DNA of 64,000 nt from Urophycis tenuis (Eukaryota; Chordata; Actinopteri; Gadiformes; Phycidae), in contig JAXIVH010000020.1 in NCBI GenBank assembly GCA_036785325.1, positions 6,801,879 to 6,865,878 on the forward strand, written 5' to 3'. Positions within the stretch are counted from its first letter, which is position 1. Every line of letters begins with the position of its first letter. Below are positions 1 through 9,037 of this stretch, in pieces. A program made the translations under genes and the position numbers. A model generated the notes under the pieces. That model was given only the letters and a program-made list of their open reading frames with translations. It was not told the origin of the DNA and did not search any database.

Positions 1-125
1 CTTGTGAAAACGACAACCTGTCACCACACCATCCACGTGAACGATGACCTGTCACGACACCATCAACGTGAACGACGACCTGTCATGACTTCATCCACGT
101 GAACGACGAACTGTCATTATTAGTT
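1..125. repeat. Minisatellite tail, about 30-33 bp units
   Basis: Tandem units of the form CCTGTCAC, a GACACCATCC-like core and GTGAACGACGA run from the window edge. The same minisatellite occupies 21300-22600 and ends every long satellite unit between 22.6 and 56.6 kb. The window therefore seems to begin inside that satellite family. Confidence 0.9.
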
Positions 126-295
126 ATTATTATTATTTCTAGGAACTTTGAGGTTGATTTGCACTATCTGAACAGATTTTTTGGCAAAGTTTTAGTGGCT
201 GGTGAAAAATTGGTTAGTACAGTCAGAAGATGGTGCTTAACAAAGGTTATGCTATTTGTGACTACGTCAAAGGCATGATAGCAATTCCTAGATGT
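126..295 (+). repeat. Internally deleted copy of the 2.1-kb satellite unit
   Basis: It starts like a full unit (TTATTATTATT, TTCTAGGAACTTTGAGG, GGCAAAGTTTTAG, GGTGAAAAATT) but jumps straight to the unit's far end (GGTTAGTACAG, TTGTGCTATTTGTGAC-like, ACGTCAAAGGC). The join lies in a short AAAATTGG-like stretch that occurs at both places in complete units, which suggests a microhomology deletion of about 1.5 kb or more. Confidence 0.8.
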
Positions 296-296
296 A

Positions 297-346
297 CTGT
301 ACATTCACATATAATCCCTTCATGGTTACTGAAATATGTACATTTA
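297..346 (-). repeat. Diverged copy of the Helentron coding end
   Basis: The segment resembles 1430-1480, the last codons of the Helentron endonuclease domain, with several mismatches (ATAATCCCTTCATGGTTACT against AGAATCCCTTCATGGTCACT). It is one of three copies of that coding end in the first 1.5 kb. Confidence 0.6.
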
Positions 347-353
347 TTTGTTA

Positions 354-570
354 TGTTAATTCATGCATCATTCTATAAATATTACACAATTCATATTTCA
401 TGTTAATTCATTACAAAATTCATATTTCATGTTAATTCAAGCATCATTCCATAAATATTACACAATTCATATTTCATGTTAATGCATGCATCATTCCATA
501 AATATTACACAATTCATATTTCATGTTTATTCATACATCATTTGATAAATACTTTAAAAAAAAAAATCAT
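354..570. repeat. 47-bp AT-rich tandem repeat
   Basis: About four to five units with the core TTAATTCATGCATCATTC, ATAAATATTACACAATTC and ATATTTCAT, one of them shortened. The same unit recurs at 1235-1345, so this region was duplicated together with the coding-end copy at 547-700. Confidence 0.8.
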
Positions 571-700
571 ACTTTATGGAACACACAACAAGATATTCAG
601 GTTGTCCTTCTGTCCCTAAGTCCTACGTGTAAATGCACATAGAATCCCTTCATGGTCACTGAAATATGTTGGCAAGACAACAGCAGGACACAATTTGTGG
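547..700 (-). pseudogene. Near-identical duplicate of the Helentron 3' coding end
   Basis: 547-690 matches 1362-1490 almost base for base: an A-run, ATCATACTTTATGG, GATATTCAGGTTGTCC, CCTACGTGTAAATGC and the SDHEG codons. It diverges after AAGACAACAG. This is a short detached copy of the endonuclease C-terminus plus its 3' flank and cannot be translated on its own. It could come from a partial tandem duplication of the element end or from a second, truncated insertion. Confidence 0.75.
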
Positions 701-789
701 CATTTCAAAACCCTAATGTTTGTTAATGTTTTTACCATGGTAATTAAGTTATGTGTGGTCTTACATGTACTTGCCAAAACCATCAGCAG

Positions 790-846
790 GACACCACAGG
801 GAATCGAACCCCATCCCAGTAAACTAGGAGTACCATTACTGGTGTC
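790..846 (-). other. tRNA-like inverted repeat with a B-box
   Basis: On the minus strand GACACCA (846-840) and TGGTGTC (796-790) can pair over 7 bp, like an acceptor stem. Just inside lies GGGGTTCGATTCCC, a T-arm/B-box-like hairpin. Only about 28 nt remain between acceptor and T-arm, too short for a full cloverleaf. It may be a degenerate tRNA-derived SINE piece or a terminal hairpin of the element. Confidence 0.3.
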
Positions 847-993
847 TTTTTTTTGGTTTTTGACATCACGTTAAAGGTAAAGCTACATTTTTAGACTCGC
901 AGATCACTATGTGTTGTAAAGATCACTATGTGTTGTAATAGCATGTTTAAAGTCAGATTACTATGTGTTGTCATATTATAAACCAAAAAAAAG

Positions 994-994
994 A

Positions 995-1030
<36 letters not shown>
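994..1030. repeat. TA dinucleotide microsatellite
   Basis: A run of about 18 TA units with one interruption. The rest of 860-1235 is AT-rich and I see no gene there. Confidence 0.95.
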
Positions 1031-1234
1031 TCAATGAAATTATACAATACAAAACATGCATATTAAATGTTACCATGATGGACAGAACCAATTCATGTTG
1101 TCCTTATCTCTTATCTCTTATATTATTAAATGTGAATTAACCAAAAGATTTCTACATTTATAACAAAAATCATATTAATAAATATACAATAGAAATACAT
1201 TCATAATATAATAAATATTTAAAATTAATATTTT

Positions 1235-1345
1235 ATGTTAATTCAGGCATCATTCCATAAATATTACACAATTCATATATCATGTTAATTCATGCATCAT
1301 TCCATAAATATTAAACCATTCATATTTCATGTTAATTCATACATC
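1235..1345. repeat. 47-bp AT-rich tandem repeat, second block
   Basis: Two to three units of the same 47-bp repeat as 354-570, lying immediately 3' (minus-strand sense) of the Helentron stop codon. Confidence 0.8.
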
Positions 1346-1419
1346 ATTTGATAAATACAAAAAAAAAAAATCATACTTTATGGAACACACAACAAGATAT
1401 TCAGGTTGTCCTTCTGTCC

Positions 1420-4400
1420 CTAAGTCCTACGTGTAAATGCACATAGAATCCCTTCATGGTCACTGAAATATGTCGGCAAGACAACAGACTGTACATCGTA
1501 ATGTGTTGAGTTGACATACACATGATCAATTAATGTGCCTTTTTCTGTTGTGGCTTGTTTGACTATTTGGACAAAGCCTTTGTCTGTCATTAATTTACAG
1601 ATACTTGATGATTTCAATATGTCGTCATTGAAATCTCCCATGACCGCAATTGTGGTACTTTGGTCCATTAGCCAATCAACCAAGCACACAAGGTTTTCTT
1701 TAAACAAAGTCATGGGGTAAGATGGTGGTCGATAAATAACAGCAATTAATATATTGTGTGTAGTGCAGCGGTAAACCAAACATTCTAAATTTACTACATT
1801 TGGTACCTGGATAATGCTGAATGCCAAATGGTCTGCACTATAAATGCCAACTCCACCGTGTTGTTGGTCTTGAATTTCTTTGAAAAATGGGTTGCTGCTA
1901 TTGTACGACAAACTCCTCGGATGACTTTGAAAAGAATAACCGTCAATTTTTACAGTTTCCAATGACGAAACTGCAGGCAGCCATGTTTCAACAACAGCAA
2001 TACAGTCGAGCTGCAGATGCTGTGTGCGCAAAGCCAAATCAGTGACATGTTTAGTCAAATTTTGCACATTCATCAAAAACACATTAAAAGATGTTGCATT
2101 AGGATGACAATCTGTATTACCTGTGACCAAGAAGGGAGGCATGGATGCAATTGCAGCGTCAATGTTTTCTTTGCAATAAATGGCTTTTTCATTAAAGTCC
2201 TGAATGACTAAACCAGACAAACTTCTAACTCGACTTAAAGCCACATACGCTTGACCGGCTGCAAAGATGTTCTTCAATGAAACGACTGCTTTGTCTACAG
2301 TAAGTCCTTGTACTTTATGGACTGTACAAGCCCAGGCAAGCTTGAGTGGAAATTGCCGGCGCATTCCACCATGTTTGGTCACCCGTTCCTCTTCTGGTTC
2401 AATGCCCGTGGATCCCATTTCAACCGCAGAGGCAAATGCACAGCAATTCCTCCTTTTTGTTCCCACATGATCGTCATCAAACTTTACATAAATCGTTTTT
2501 GGGAACTTGTCATCATTATGTGGATAGACTACATGTGTGACTGTGCCGCACACACCGTTCACCAAACCGTCTTCCACGTCCACATTTTTTATCAGCATTA
2601 CACGGGCACCTACTCCCAAAAGAAGGGTCTCATCCAAACATGTGTTGTAGGTTTTGCTATGATGTCCTTCCTTCAACACGAGCTTGCCTGTTGTCTTACT
2701 GTTTACAAAATCCATTGCCTCAATGTTAACATGTTCAGGACAACTCTTGAATAACTGTAGCACGTTATGGTCACTCGCTTGCCTATTGGTTGGGAAAATG
2801 TGCAACTCTGAGCCGTGTTCGCCAGTTTCACAATTTCTCAACAACTGTACATCCGAAGCTAGCATGGGGATCCCTTTAGAGCGACATCTGACCCTGTTCA
2901 GCAACTTCGCAAAGACGACATCATTTTGTCGGACAACAGTTTTCAGTTCAGCAACCTCAAACTGTGTCCACAAGCCAACACTAAGCTCCTCCAAGTACAA
3001 CGGCTTCCCTCTCACCGGAGGCAACTGATAAAAATCTCCAACTGCAATTACGCTAACATTTCCAAACGGGGAATAGCTGGCACACTGTTTAATTTGTCTT
3101 AAACGTCCATGGACATAGGCCAATAGTTTATGATCGACCATGGAGATTTCATCAATTATCAAAATCTGCAAGTTAATATATTTAGCACGCAAAGAATTTA
3201 GCTTTTCCTCACCCAGCGGTGTGTAGGGCAAGCAAGATTCTTTACCAATGCTAAATGTACTGTGAATAGTACCTGCACGTAAATTGTGTGCAGCTATCCC
3301 CGTAGGAGCAGTTAGCAAAACGCAAATGTCGTCCGGATTGCGACACCCTCTGGACAACAACCTCACTGCTTCGTACTGGATAGCTTTTATCAAGTGGCTT
3401 TTACCTGTCCCTGCACCACCTGTGACAAAAACGTACAACGGAGCAATTTCCTCACCATTGACCTTACTTAAACACCACTGTCTAATCTTGTAAAAGATAG
3501 ACAGCTGTGTGTCATTGAGGGATCTTATTAAGGCCAAGCCATCACTTCTGCACAGGACATTCTGTCTTTTCTCTAAATGAGAAACCTGTCTATCGCTAAC
3601 GGCTAAATCCGGAATACCTTCTACAGGATCATCTGAAGGTTGTTCGTTACGGCTACGTTCGTCCAAACACTGCAGACGGTCGAGTTCTTGCTCTGGGCAG
3701 AGCTCACACCAGGCGTCTTCCAGATCTGCATCAGGGTCAACCGAATTCTGGATATCATCCAGCTCATCGCCAATCATTTCATATTTGCGGCGATTTGTAT
3801 CGACAATTGATTTAACTGAATGCAGTCCATCATTTAATCCCACATGGCCATGACTGTAGAACTGCTCAAACGTTTGGAAACCCGGTGGTTTGAGATGCGT
3901 GTCATTGCGATATGGCAAAAACAGCTGCATAATACTCTGATAAAACAACTCTGGGTTCTTGGTTTCTGAAAAGCGCACATAACGAACAACTGCATTTTCA
4001 GAACGTGTTCTTTTCAGAATGAAGCCAAAGTTGTTTTGCAGTTCTACCCTGTTGACAGACATCTCAGATTTGCTCAAAACACGGTACTCGGAAGCAAAAG
4101 TTGCCAGACACATATCGTTAAAAGTACCGTCTTTTGGCCTATTCTTATATCTGTCAACAAGACTAGTCATCCACATATCCTCTGTGGTAAGGCCATCTGA
4201 TGATGCCTTTTGTTTTAACACAGATAAAGGCAAACTCATTTTAACAGTGTTTTCTCCGACCGGAACGAAAACCACTTTCCTAGAACACTCCTTCAGATGC
4301 ATGCTAGTCAACCTGTAGACAGCCTCTTGTGCACCCACATCCCGATTGTGTAGATACACAGTTCCTAATTTTTTAAGCACGTCTTTAGCACTGCTATTTT

Positions 4401-7400
4401 TATCCTTAGCTGCTTCCCTCTGTGCGTTTGCTAACAATAGCCCCATCTCGCGCTCTGCCTTTGAAATGTAGGAAATGATGTACACTACACAAGCATAGGC
4501 GTCAACAACAAATTGGATATCAATATTGGCATTCCAACATTTCAAAATTGGTTTACCATATTGATTAATCCACACTTCGTTAGCTTGCCTCTTTAAAACA
4601 ACGTGCGTCTTCTTGGCACACATGTTGTATGCCAACTCATATCGGCTTTGAGTAACATTTAAATGACTAAACAACTGCTCTACGCTGTCAAAACTGGCAT
4701 TGTCATCTGAAAGGGCATCTTTAATATCCATGAGGATCTTATTTGATACTTTTCTTTCTAGTAATTTGTTTTGCTTCCTAATTTTGCACGCACAGTTGGC
4801 ATATTGATCTGCTCCATCCATTTGACACGTGCACGTTGTATCCACCTCCTGGTCTTCAAAAGACGGACGAGATATGAAAGTTCTCGCAGACGGTGGCTTA
4901 GGAAAATTAAAACGACAAACGGTGTTCTTTTTTCTGCATGTTTTGGAATGCTTTTTGGAATGCTTTTGGACAGATGACACTATTTTCAATAGTGTGTCAT
5001 CTTCTACAGGTAATTCACATGTTACATATTTATCAATAAACTCAATTACCTCTTCATCTGTATTTTTATCAATTATTGGGGCATTTTCTATCCAAAACAG
5101 GCAGTGAACATGTGGTGAACCACGCTGCTGGAATTCAACCCTATAGAAATAATCCTTTATCTTGCCAATAGGATTGGATGGAGACTTTAAAACCTCTTTC
5201 AAAAAACAATGCCAGCGAAAATCAAACATCCTTGCCGCAGTAACCGGATTACGCCGCAAAAGATCGCATCTATCAGCCCACTCCAGCTGTTCCGCCGTCT
5301 CTGTCCTCCCTTCCTGTTTCAAAATACTACTCAAAAGACTCTTCCACCGCATATCGGCAGAAGAGAAAGAACAAAACCACGTCGGGATCCCCAGCTGACG
5401 AACACAAGCTAACAAATCCGATTGCACACCCTGCCAAAAAGCCGGGGTACCTCTAATAGGCTTCAGAAACCGATACCCATCATCAAACTGCATCAACTGC
5501 TTCAACTGCTCTTCATTATTTACAACATCACAAGAGACTTTTTTAAATTGGCCCCCTTTCCCCTTCCGCAATGCTATTGATACATTTGACACAACCTGTT
5601 GAACCTCAGACATATACTGAGCAAAGAAGATATAATCAACATTTTGTGCAAATCTACCATCAGCATGTAAAATACGATTATTAAAATAGCGGCACAAACT
5701 CAAATGATGAGGTCTGCTGTCATGGTATGTTGCAGATGCGCTGGGAAACATGACTGGGAAACACTTTGCTTCATTTGAATGATCAGACAACATCTTGACA
5801 GGAGTGTTGCCTTCTGCTGGGGCTAAATTTAACACACTATCAAAATATTGATCAAGTGCTTCTTGACCAATGTCAACAGGCATAAGGCACGTGTCCTGAA
5901 ACATACAATGTGTTTGTCTGTCATGCAGAAGCTCATCCTCAGCAGCATCAGCAGCATTGCCGTCATCATTGTCTCCATCTGCCGCTATACTATCCTGCTC
6001 TGACACACTCTCTTGTTCATTAGAAAAGTTATTGAGCCATGCTTCATTAAAATCTACATCCTTATAGTGTACATTAGTCTGCTTCAAATACTGCAATGCC
6101 TGTTTAATGCGCATACTGTCCACATACTGATACTCGTAATGCCCTTTGTACGTAAGCTTGCGTTTAAGCTTCACTGGTAGCAAAGATTCGTCCATGTCTG
6201 AACGTGGCAGCAACTTGCTCGTCTGCACAATATTTGCAGGAACACACGTTACAGGCCCATGGACGCCGTTTTGCCCACCTTTGGGCAACGCTAACAGTTT
6301 CATGAACGGAATATGCAGCGCAATTAAATGTTGCTCTAAACTATTCAGGCATGCCAATTCTGGTGGAATAACAGACATTGCCAAATTATTTGAAGCAGAT
6401 TCAGGAGGCATAGTACCCCTACTAATTTTATTATGACAGTTTGAACAAATCCACAACTTACCCCTAGCTGTATCTAACCACTGACAAGGCAATACGCAAT
6501 CTGTACTACATTTATGCAAGTATTCATCACTAATACATTTACTTGCAATTAAAGCCATTTTTTCTGTTTTGCTATAATCCTTCATGCAACAAGGAGAAAC
6601 TTGATTTCTAAACAGCTTTCTAAAACAGACACAACAGACAAAATCTGGGCCATCATTTACTTTAGCTAAAAACTGCTTCATAACTAAATCAAAGTCAGAC
6701 AATGATGCTTTTACATGTTGCCTCATTAATTTGATATGTGCTATAACACGCTGCCTATACTGTCGATTTACATGATATTTCATTATATTCATCAAATTCA
6801 CATTCAGTCTGTGAGACTTATTTGTACGATATTTAGTTTTACTCATTGCCTTTACTCTAGCCCTGTGAGCCTTATTTGTCCGATATTTAGTTTTACTCAT
6901 TGCCTTTACTTTAACTCTGTGAGCCTTATTTGTCCGATATTTAGTTTTACTCATTGCCTTTACTTTGACCCTGTGAGCCCTATTTGTCCGATATTTAGTT
7001 TTACTCATTGCCTTTACTCTAACCCTATGAGACTTATTTGTCCGATATTTAGTTTTACTCATTGCCTTTACTCTAACCCTATGAGACTTATTTGTACGAT
7101 ACTTAATTTGACTCATTTCCTTTACTCTAACCCTGTGAGACTTATTTGTACAATATTTAATTTTACTCATTTCCTTTACTCCAACCCTGTGACACTTATT
7201 TTTACGATATTTAGTTAGACTAATTTGCTTCAAATTTTCCTTATACCGATTTATTTTCTGATAATAAATTTGACTCTTTACACTACATTTTTGCCTGTTT
7301 TCATGATAAGTTATTTTTCGTTGTAACTTCTTTTTCATTAACATATGCTTAGATGGAGACTTACTTGGGGATTGGGCTTCTACAGATTTACTACACTGTT

Positions 7401-8928
7401 CTACAATTTCTACTTCAGCTTCACAATTTGAGGATGCAACTGATTTCAAATTGTGAACAGCAACACTACGATTTCTAATGTTGTACCCATCCATTCTACC
7501 CACTTTGCAATAGCCATAGCAGCACTGCATGTTTGGCCGCTGAACACAAACAACAGTCTCATAATGATTGGCATTGCAATTTTCTAAATAAATTCCCTGA
7601 CAAGACAACAGCCTATCCTTACAACTATATTCAAGCCAGCGACCGTCACAGTAAGTGAAAATACTGACACCCAAAAAGTCTGCTGCCGCTTGAATCTCTA
7701 CTTCTGTGGCCCAACTGCCAACATAGGCCATTTTAGACACAGACAGATATTCCTCCATTGAGGAATACTGAGGTCTAATGATACCACCGTTTACTTTTAA
7801 ATGCTTGACTACAGCGAGCCTAATTTTTCTGTGATACTTTTGTGTACCACACACAGCCTGACTAACTGCTCTAAAGAAACAGTTACCATCACCAACTATT
7901 TTCTCCTTCAGACAAGGAGCACCCAACAAACCAACTTCTATACTAAGTGGATCAACTTTCTCTGACTCAACACTTAACCGTTTGCACAAACTTTGTACCA
8001 CTTCCCCACAAAGCGGATTAAACTGGAGCCCTTTACCCACAACATCAGCAACAAAAACAACATCCGAATCAACTTGAGCAGAATCACTGGGTACAGGGTC
8101 CAAAGTACTGGGTGAAGATGGACGCGTTACGCAAACACCAGAAATCTCAAATGGCTTGGGACGTTTCAAATTACCAGCAAATTTGCAAATGTGAGCAACT
8201 AAATCATCTACACAATTGAAATACACAACAACGCTCTTCCCATCTGCATCCAACATCCCATCCACACTGCGTGCATGCGAATCAACCAGTGCAAAACGGT
8301 CACCGTGAGCAATGATGGCACATGTACTATCACACACTGTCAGCAAACATGTGTCATATACACCAAACATCTTAATCAACCCAGACCTTAAACTAGTTAT
8401 TAAAACGCCATCAATCATGTCACCCGACACTACGTCCACATCTCCGGAAACATACTCCCCATACCCAAAGTTAAATGTCTGTCCATCAACAACAGACTCT
8501 TGGGGCAAATCTAAAACACAAAGATATCTACCGCTGAGATCGCTGCCTGCCGTTATCTCGTTGTAAAGCCTATCCCCCAAAACAACAACTTTGTCCAGAT
8601 TCTCAGTCTGCCAAGAAAACACGCTATCAACTGAATGTTGAGCGAGAGCTACCAAACTAATGGCCATGCACTGAGATCCAGCGTGTTGAAAACGACGTCT
8701 GTCCCCCTGATGGAACGATCCCCTGACTGACCTAACGTTACCAACACCCTCGACTACACCTGCACTTTTAACACTGCCTGGAGACAAACAAGACTTAACA
8801 ACTTCTTTGCTAGAAACAGGCGCACACAAAATAGGAAAATCTGACCTGCTGAGCGCCTCCTCCTGGCACGTTGAAAGTGTCCTCCGGCGGGTCACACGTT
8901 TCCGTCGTCCCTCCACAATTGCTCTCTG
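1420..8928 (-). CDS. Helentron protein, main exon: C76-like protease, OTU, Rep, PIF1 helicase, endonuclease
   Basis: Last and largest coding exon of a rolling-circle transposon protein, stop TAG at 1422-1420. Numbering is for the spliced 2,867-residue protein. In order: a C76-like cysteine-protease region about 440-610 (Cys452 in QCMA, Asp581/His583 in DSH); OTU protease about 708-830 (GDGNC with Asp712 and Cys715, His820); eight basic 18-residue repeats about 928-1082; a Cys-rich and Helitron-N-like region about 1120-1560; HUH Rep (HVH 1638-1640, tyrosines 1848 and 1852); PIF1-type helicase (GGAGTGKS from 2202, IIDE with Asp2291, HKVQGLT, ALSR); AP-endonuclease-like domain about 2643-2867 (Glu2679, GDFND Asp2797, SDH 2854-2856). 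Rep and helicase act in DNA nicking, transfer and unwinding; the proteases' targets are unknown. The open frame has an ATG at 8952, but that lies before the acceptor TTTTCCTACAG, so I start the exon at 8928. CAGCAG there could add or drop one Gln. No break in 2,502 codons. Confidence 0.93.
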   Translation of the reverse strand, partial: QRAIVEGRRKRVTRRRTLSTCQEEALSRSDFPILCAPVSSKEVVKSCLSPGSVKSAGVVEGVGNVRSVRGSFHQGDRRRFQHAGSQCMAISLVALAQHSVDSVFSWQTENLDKVVVLGDRLYNEITAGSDLSGRYLCVLDLPQESVVDGQTFNFGYGEYVSGDVDVVSGDMIDGVLITSLRSGLIKMFGVYDTCLLTVCDSTCAIIAHGDRFALVDSHARSVDGMLDADGKSVVVYFNCVDDLVAHICKFAGNLKRPKPFEISGVCVTRPSSPSTLDPVPSDSAQVDSDVVFVADVVGKGLQFNPLCGEVVQSLCKRLSVESEKVDPLSIEVGLLGAPCLKEKIVGDGNCFFRAVSQAVCGTQKYHRKIRLAVVKHLKVNGGIIRPQYSSMEEYLSVSKMAYVGSWATEVEIQAAADFLGVSIFTYCDGRWLEYSCKDRLLSCQGIYLENCNANHYETVVCVQRPNMQCCYGYCKVGRMDGYNIRNRSVAVHNLKSVASSNCEAEVEIVEQCSKSVEAQSPSKSPSKHMLMKKKLQRKITYHENRQKCSVKSQIYYQKINRYKENLKQISLTKYRKNKCHRVGVKEMSKIKYCTNKSHRVRVKEMSQIKYRTNKSHRVRVKAMSKTKYRTNKSHRVRVKAMSKTKYRTNRAHRVKVKAMSKTKYRTNKAHRVKVKAMSKTKYRTNKAHRARVKAMSKTKYRTNKSHRLNVNLMNIMKYHVNRQYRQRVIAHIKLMRQHVKASLSDFDLVMKQFLAKVNDGPDFVCCVCFRKLFRNQVSPCCMKDYSKTEKMALIASKCISDEYLHKCSTDCVLPCQWLDTARGKLWICSNCHNKISRGTMPPESASNNLAMSVIPPELACLNSLEQHLIALHIPFMKLLALPKGGQNGVHGPVTCVPANIVQTSKLLPRSDMDESLLPVKLKRKLTYKGHYEYQYVDSMRIKQALQYLKQTNVHYKDVDFNEAWLNNFSNEQESVSEQDSIAADGDNDDGNAADAAEDELLHDRQTHCMFQDTCLMPVDIGQEALDQYFDSVLNLAPAEGNTPVKMLSDHSNEAKCFPVMFPSASATYHDSRPHHLSLCRYFNNRILHADGRFAQNVDYIFFAQYMSEVQQVVSNVSIALRKGKGGQFKKVSCDVVNNEEQLKQLMQFDDGYRFLKPIRGTPAFWQGVQSDLLACVRQLGIPTWFCSFSSADMRWKSLLSSILKQEGRTETAEQLEWADRCDLLRRNPVTAARMFDFRWHCFLKEVLKSPSNPIGKIKDYFYRVEFQQRGSPHVHCLFWIENAPIIDKNTDEEVIEFIDKYVTCELPVEDDTLLKIVSSVQKHSKKHSKTCRKKNTVCRFNFPKPPSARTFISRPSFEDQEVDTTCTCQMDGADQYANCACKIRKQNKLLERKVSNKILMDIKDALSDDNASFDSVEQLFSHLNVTQSRYELAYNMCAKKTHVVLKRQANEVWINQYGKPILKCWNANIDIQFVVDAYACVVYIISYISKAEREMGLLLANAQREAAKDKNSSAKDVLKKLGTVYLHNRDVGAQEAVYRLTSMHLKECSRKVVFVPVGENTVKMSLPLSVLKQKASSDGLTTEDMWMTSLVDRYKNRPKDGTFNDMCLATFASEYRVLSKSEMSVNRVELQNNFGFILKRTRSENAVVRYVRFSETKNPELFYQSIMQLFLPYRNDTHLKPPGFQTFEQFYSHGHVGLNDGLHSVKSIVDTNRRKYEMIGDELDDIQNSVDPDADLEDAWCELCPEQELDRLQCLDERSRNEQPSDDPVEGIPDLAVSDRQVSHLEKRQNVLCRSDGLALIRSLNDTQLSIFYKIRQWCLSKVNGEEIAPLYVFVTGGAGTGKSHLIKAIQYEAVRLLSRGCRNPDDICVLLTAPTGIAAHNLRAGTIHSTFSIGKESCLPYTPLGEEKLNSLRAKYINLQILIIDEISMVDHKLLAYVHGRLRQIKQCASYSPFGNVSVIAVGDFYQLPPVRGKPLYLEELSVGLWTQFEVAELKTVVRQNDVVFAKLLNRVRCRSKGIPMLASDVQLLRNCETGEHGSELHIFPTNRQASDHNVLQLFKSCPEHVNIEAMDFVNSKTTGKLVLKEGHHSKTYNTCLDETLLLGVGARVMLIKNVDVEDGLVNGVCGTVTHVVYPHNDDKFPKTIYVKFDDDHVGTKRRNCCAFASAVEMGSTGIEPEEERVTKHGGMRRQFPLKLAWACTVHKVQGLTVDKAVVSLKNIFAAGQAYVALSRVRSLSGLVIQDFNEKAIYCKENIDAAIASMPPFLVTGNTDCHPNATSFNVFLMNVQNLTKHVTDLALRTQHLQLDCIAVVETWLPAVSSLETVKIDGYSFQSHPRSLSYNSSNPFFKEIQDQQHGGVGIYSADHLAFSIIQVPNVVNLECLVYRCTTHNILIAVIYRPPSYPMTLFKENLVCLVDWLMDQSTTIAVMGDFNDDILKSSSICKLMTDKGFVQIVKQATTEKGTLIDHVYVNSTHYDVQSVVLPTYFSDHEGILCAFTRRT
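6780..7240 (-). repeat. In-frame 54-bp coding tandem repeat
   Basis: About eight copies of a 54-bp unit encode 18 residues each around the core KYRTNKSHRVRVKAM. They sit between the OTU domain and the Cys-rich region. The spacing of ACTCATTGCC is exactly 54 bp (6841, 6895 and on), so length changes keep the frame. The very basic charge suggests DNA or RNA binding or nuclear targeting, by inference. Outer units are more diverged than central ones. Confidence 0.92.
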
Positions 8929-9037
8929 CTGTAGGAAAATCAAAACACACATTTAGAACAAGTATTACATTGTTTAACAGGAAACAATACCAGTTTACAA
9001 AGTCTCACTCAGCACATCACATTTTGTATCAAATTAC

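Noticed and set aside
790..846. A functional tRNA gene
   Set aside because: Acceptor and T-arm features are present, but there is no room for both D-arm and anticodon arm.
2308..2754. Plus-strand frames opposite the Helentron exon, including a repetitive one at 6736-7218
   Set aside because: Shadows of the minus-strand gene; the latter mirrors the 54-bp coding repeat.
8250..8700. An endogenous herpesvirus insertion
   Set aside because: Only a protease-like fold is shared; it is in frame with transposon domains and no other viral gene is near.
8929..8952. ATG at 8952 as start of the Helentron protein
   Set aside because: It lies in the pyrimidine-rich sequence before a strong splice acceptor, and upstream exons join in frame at 8928.
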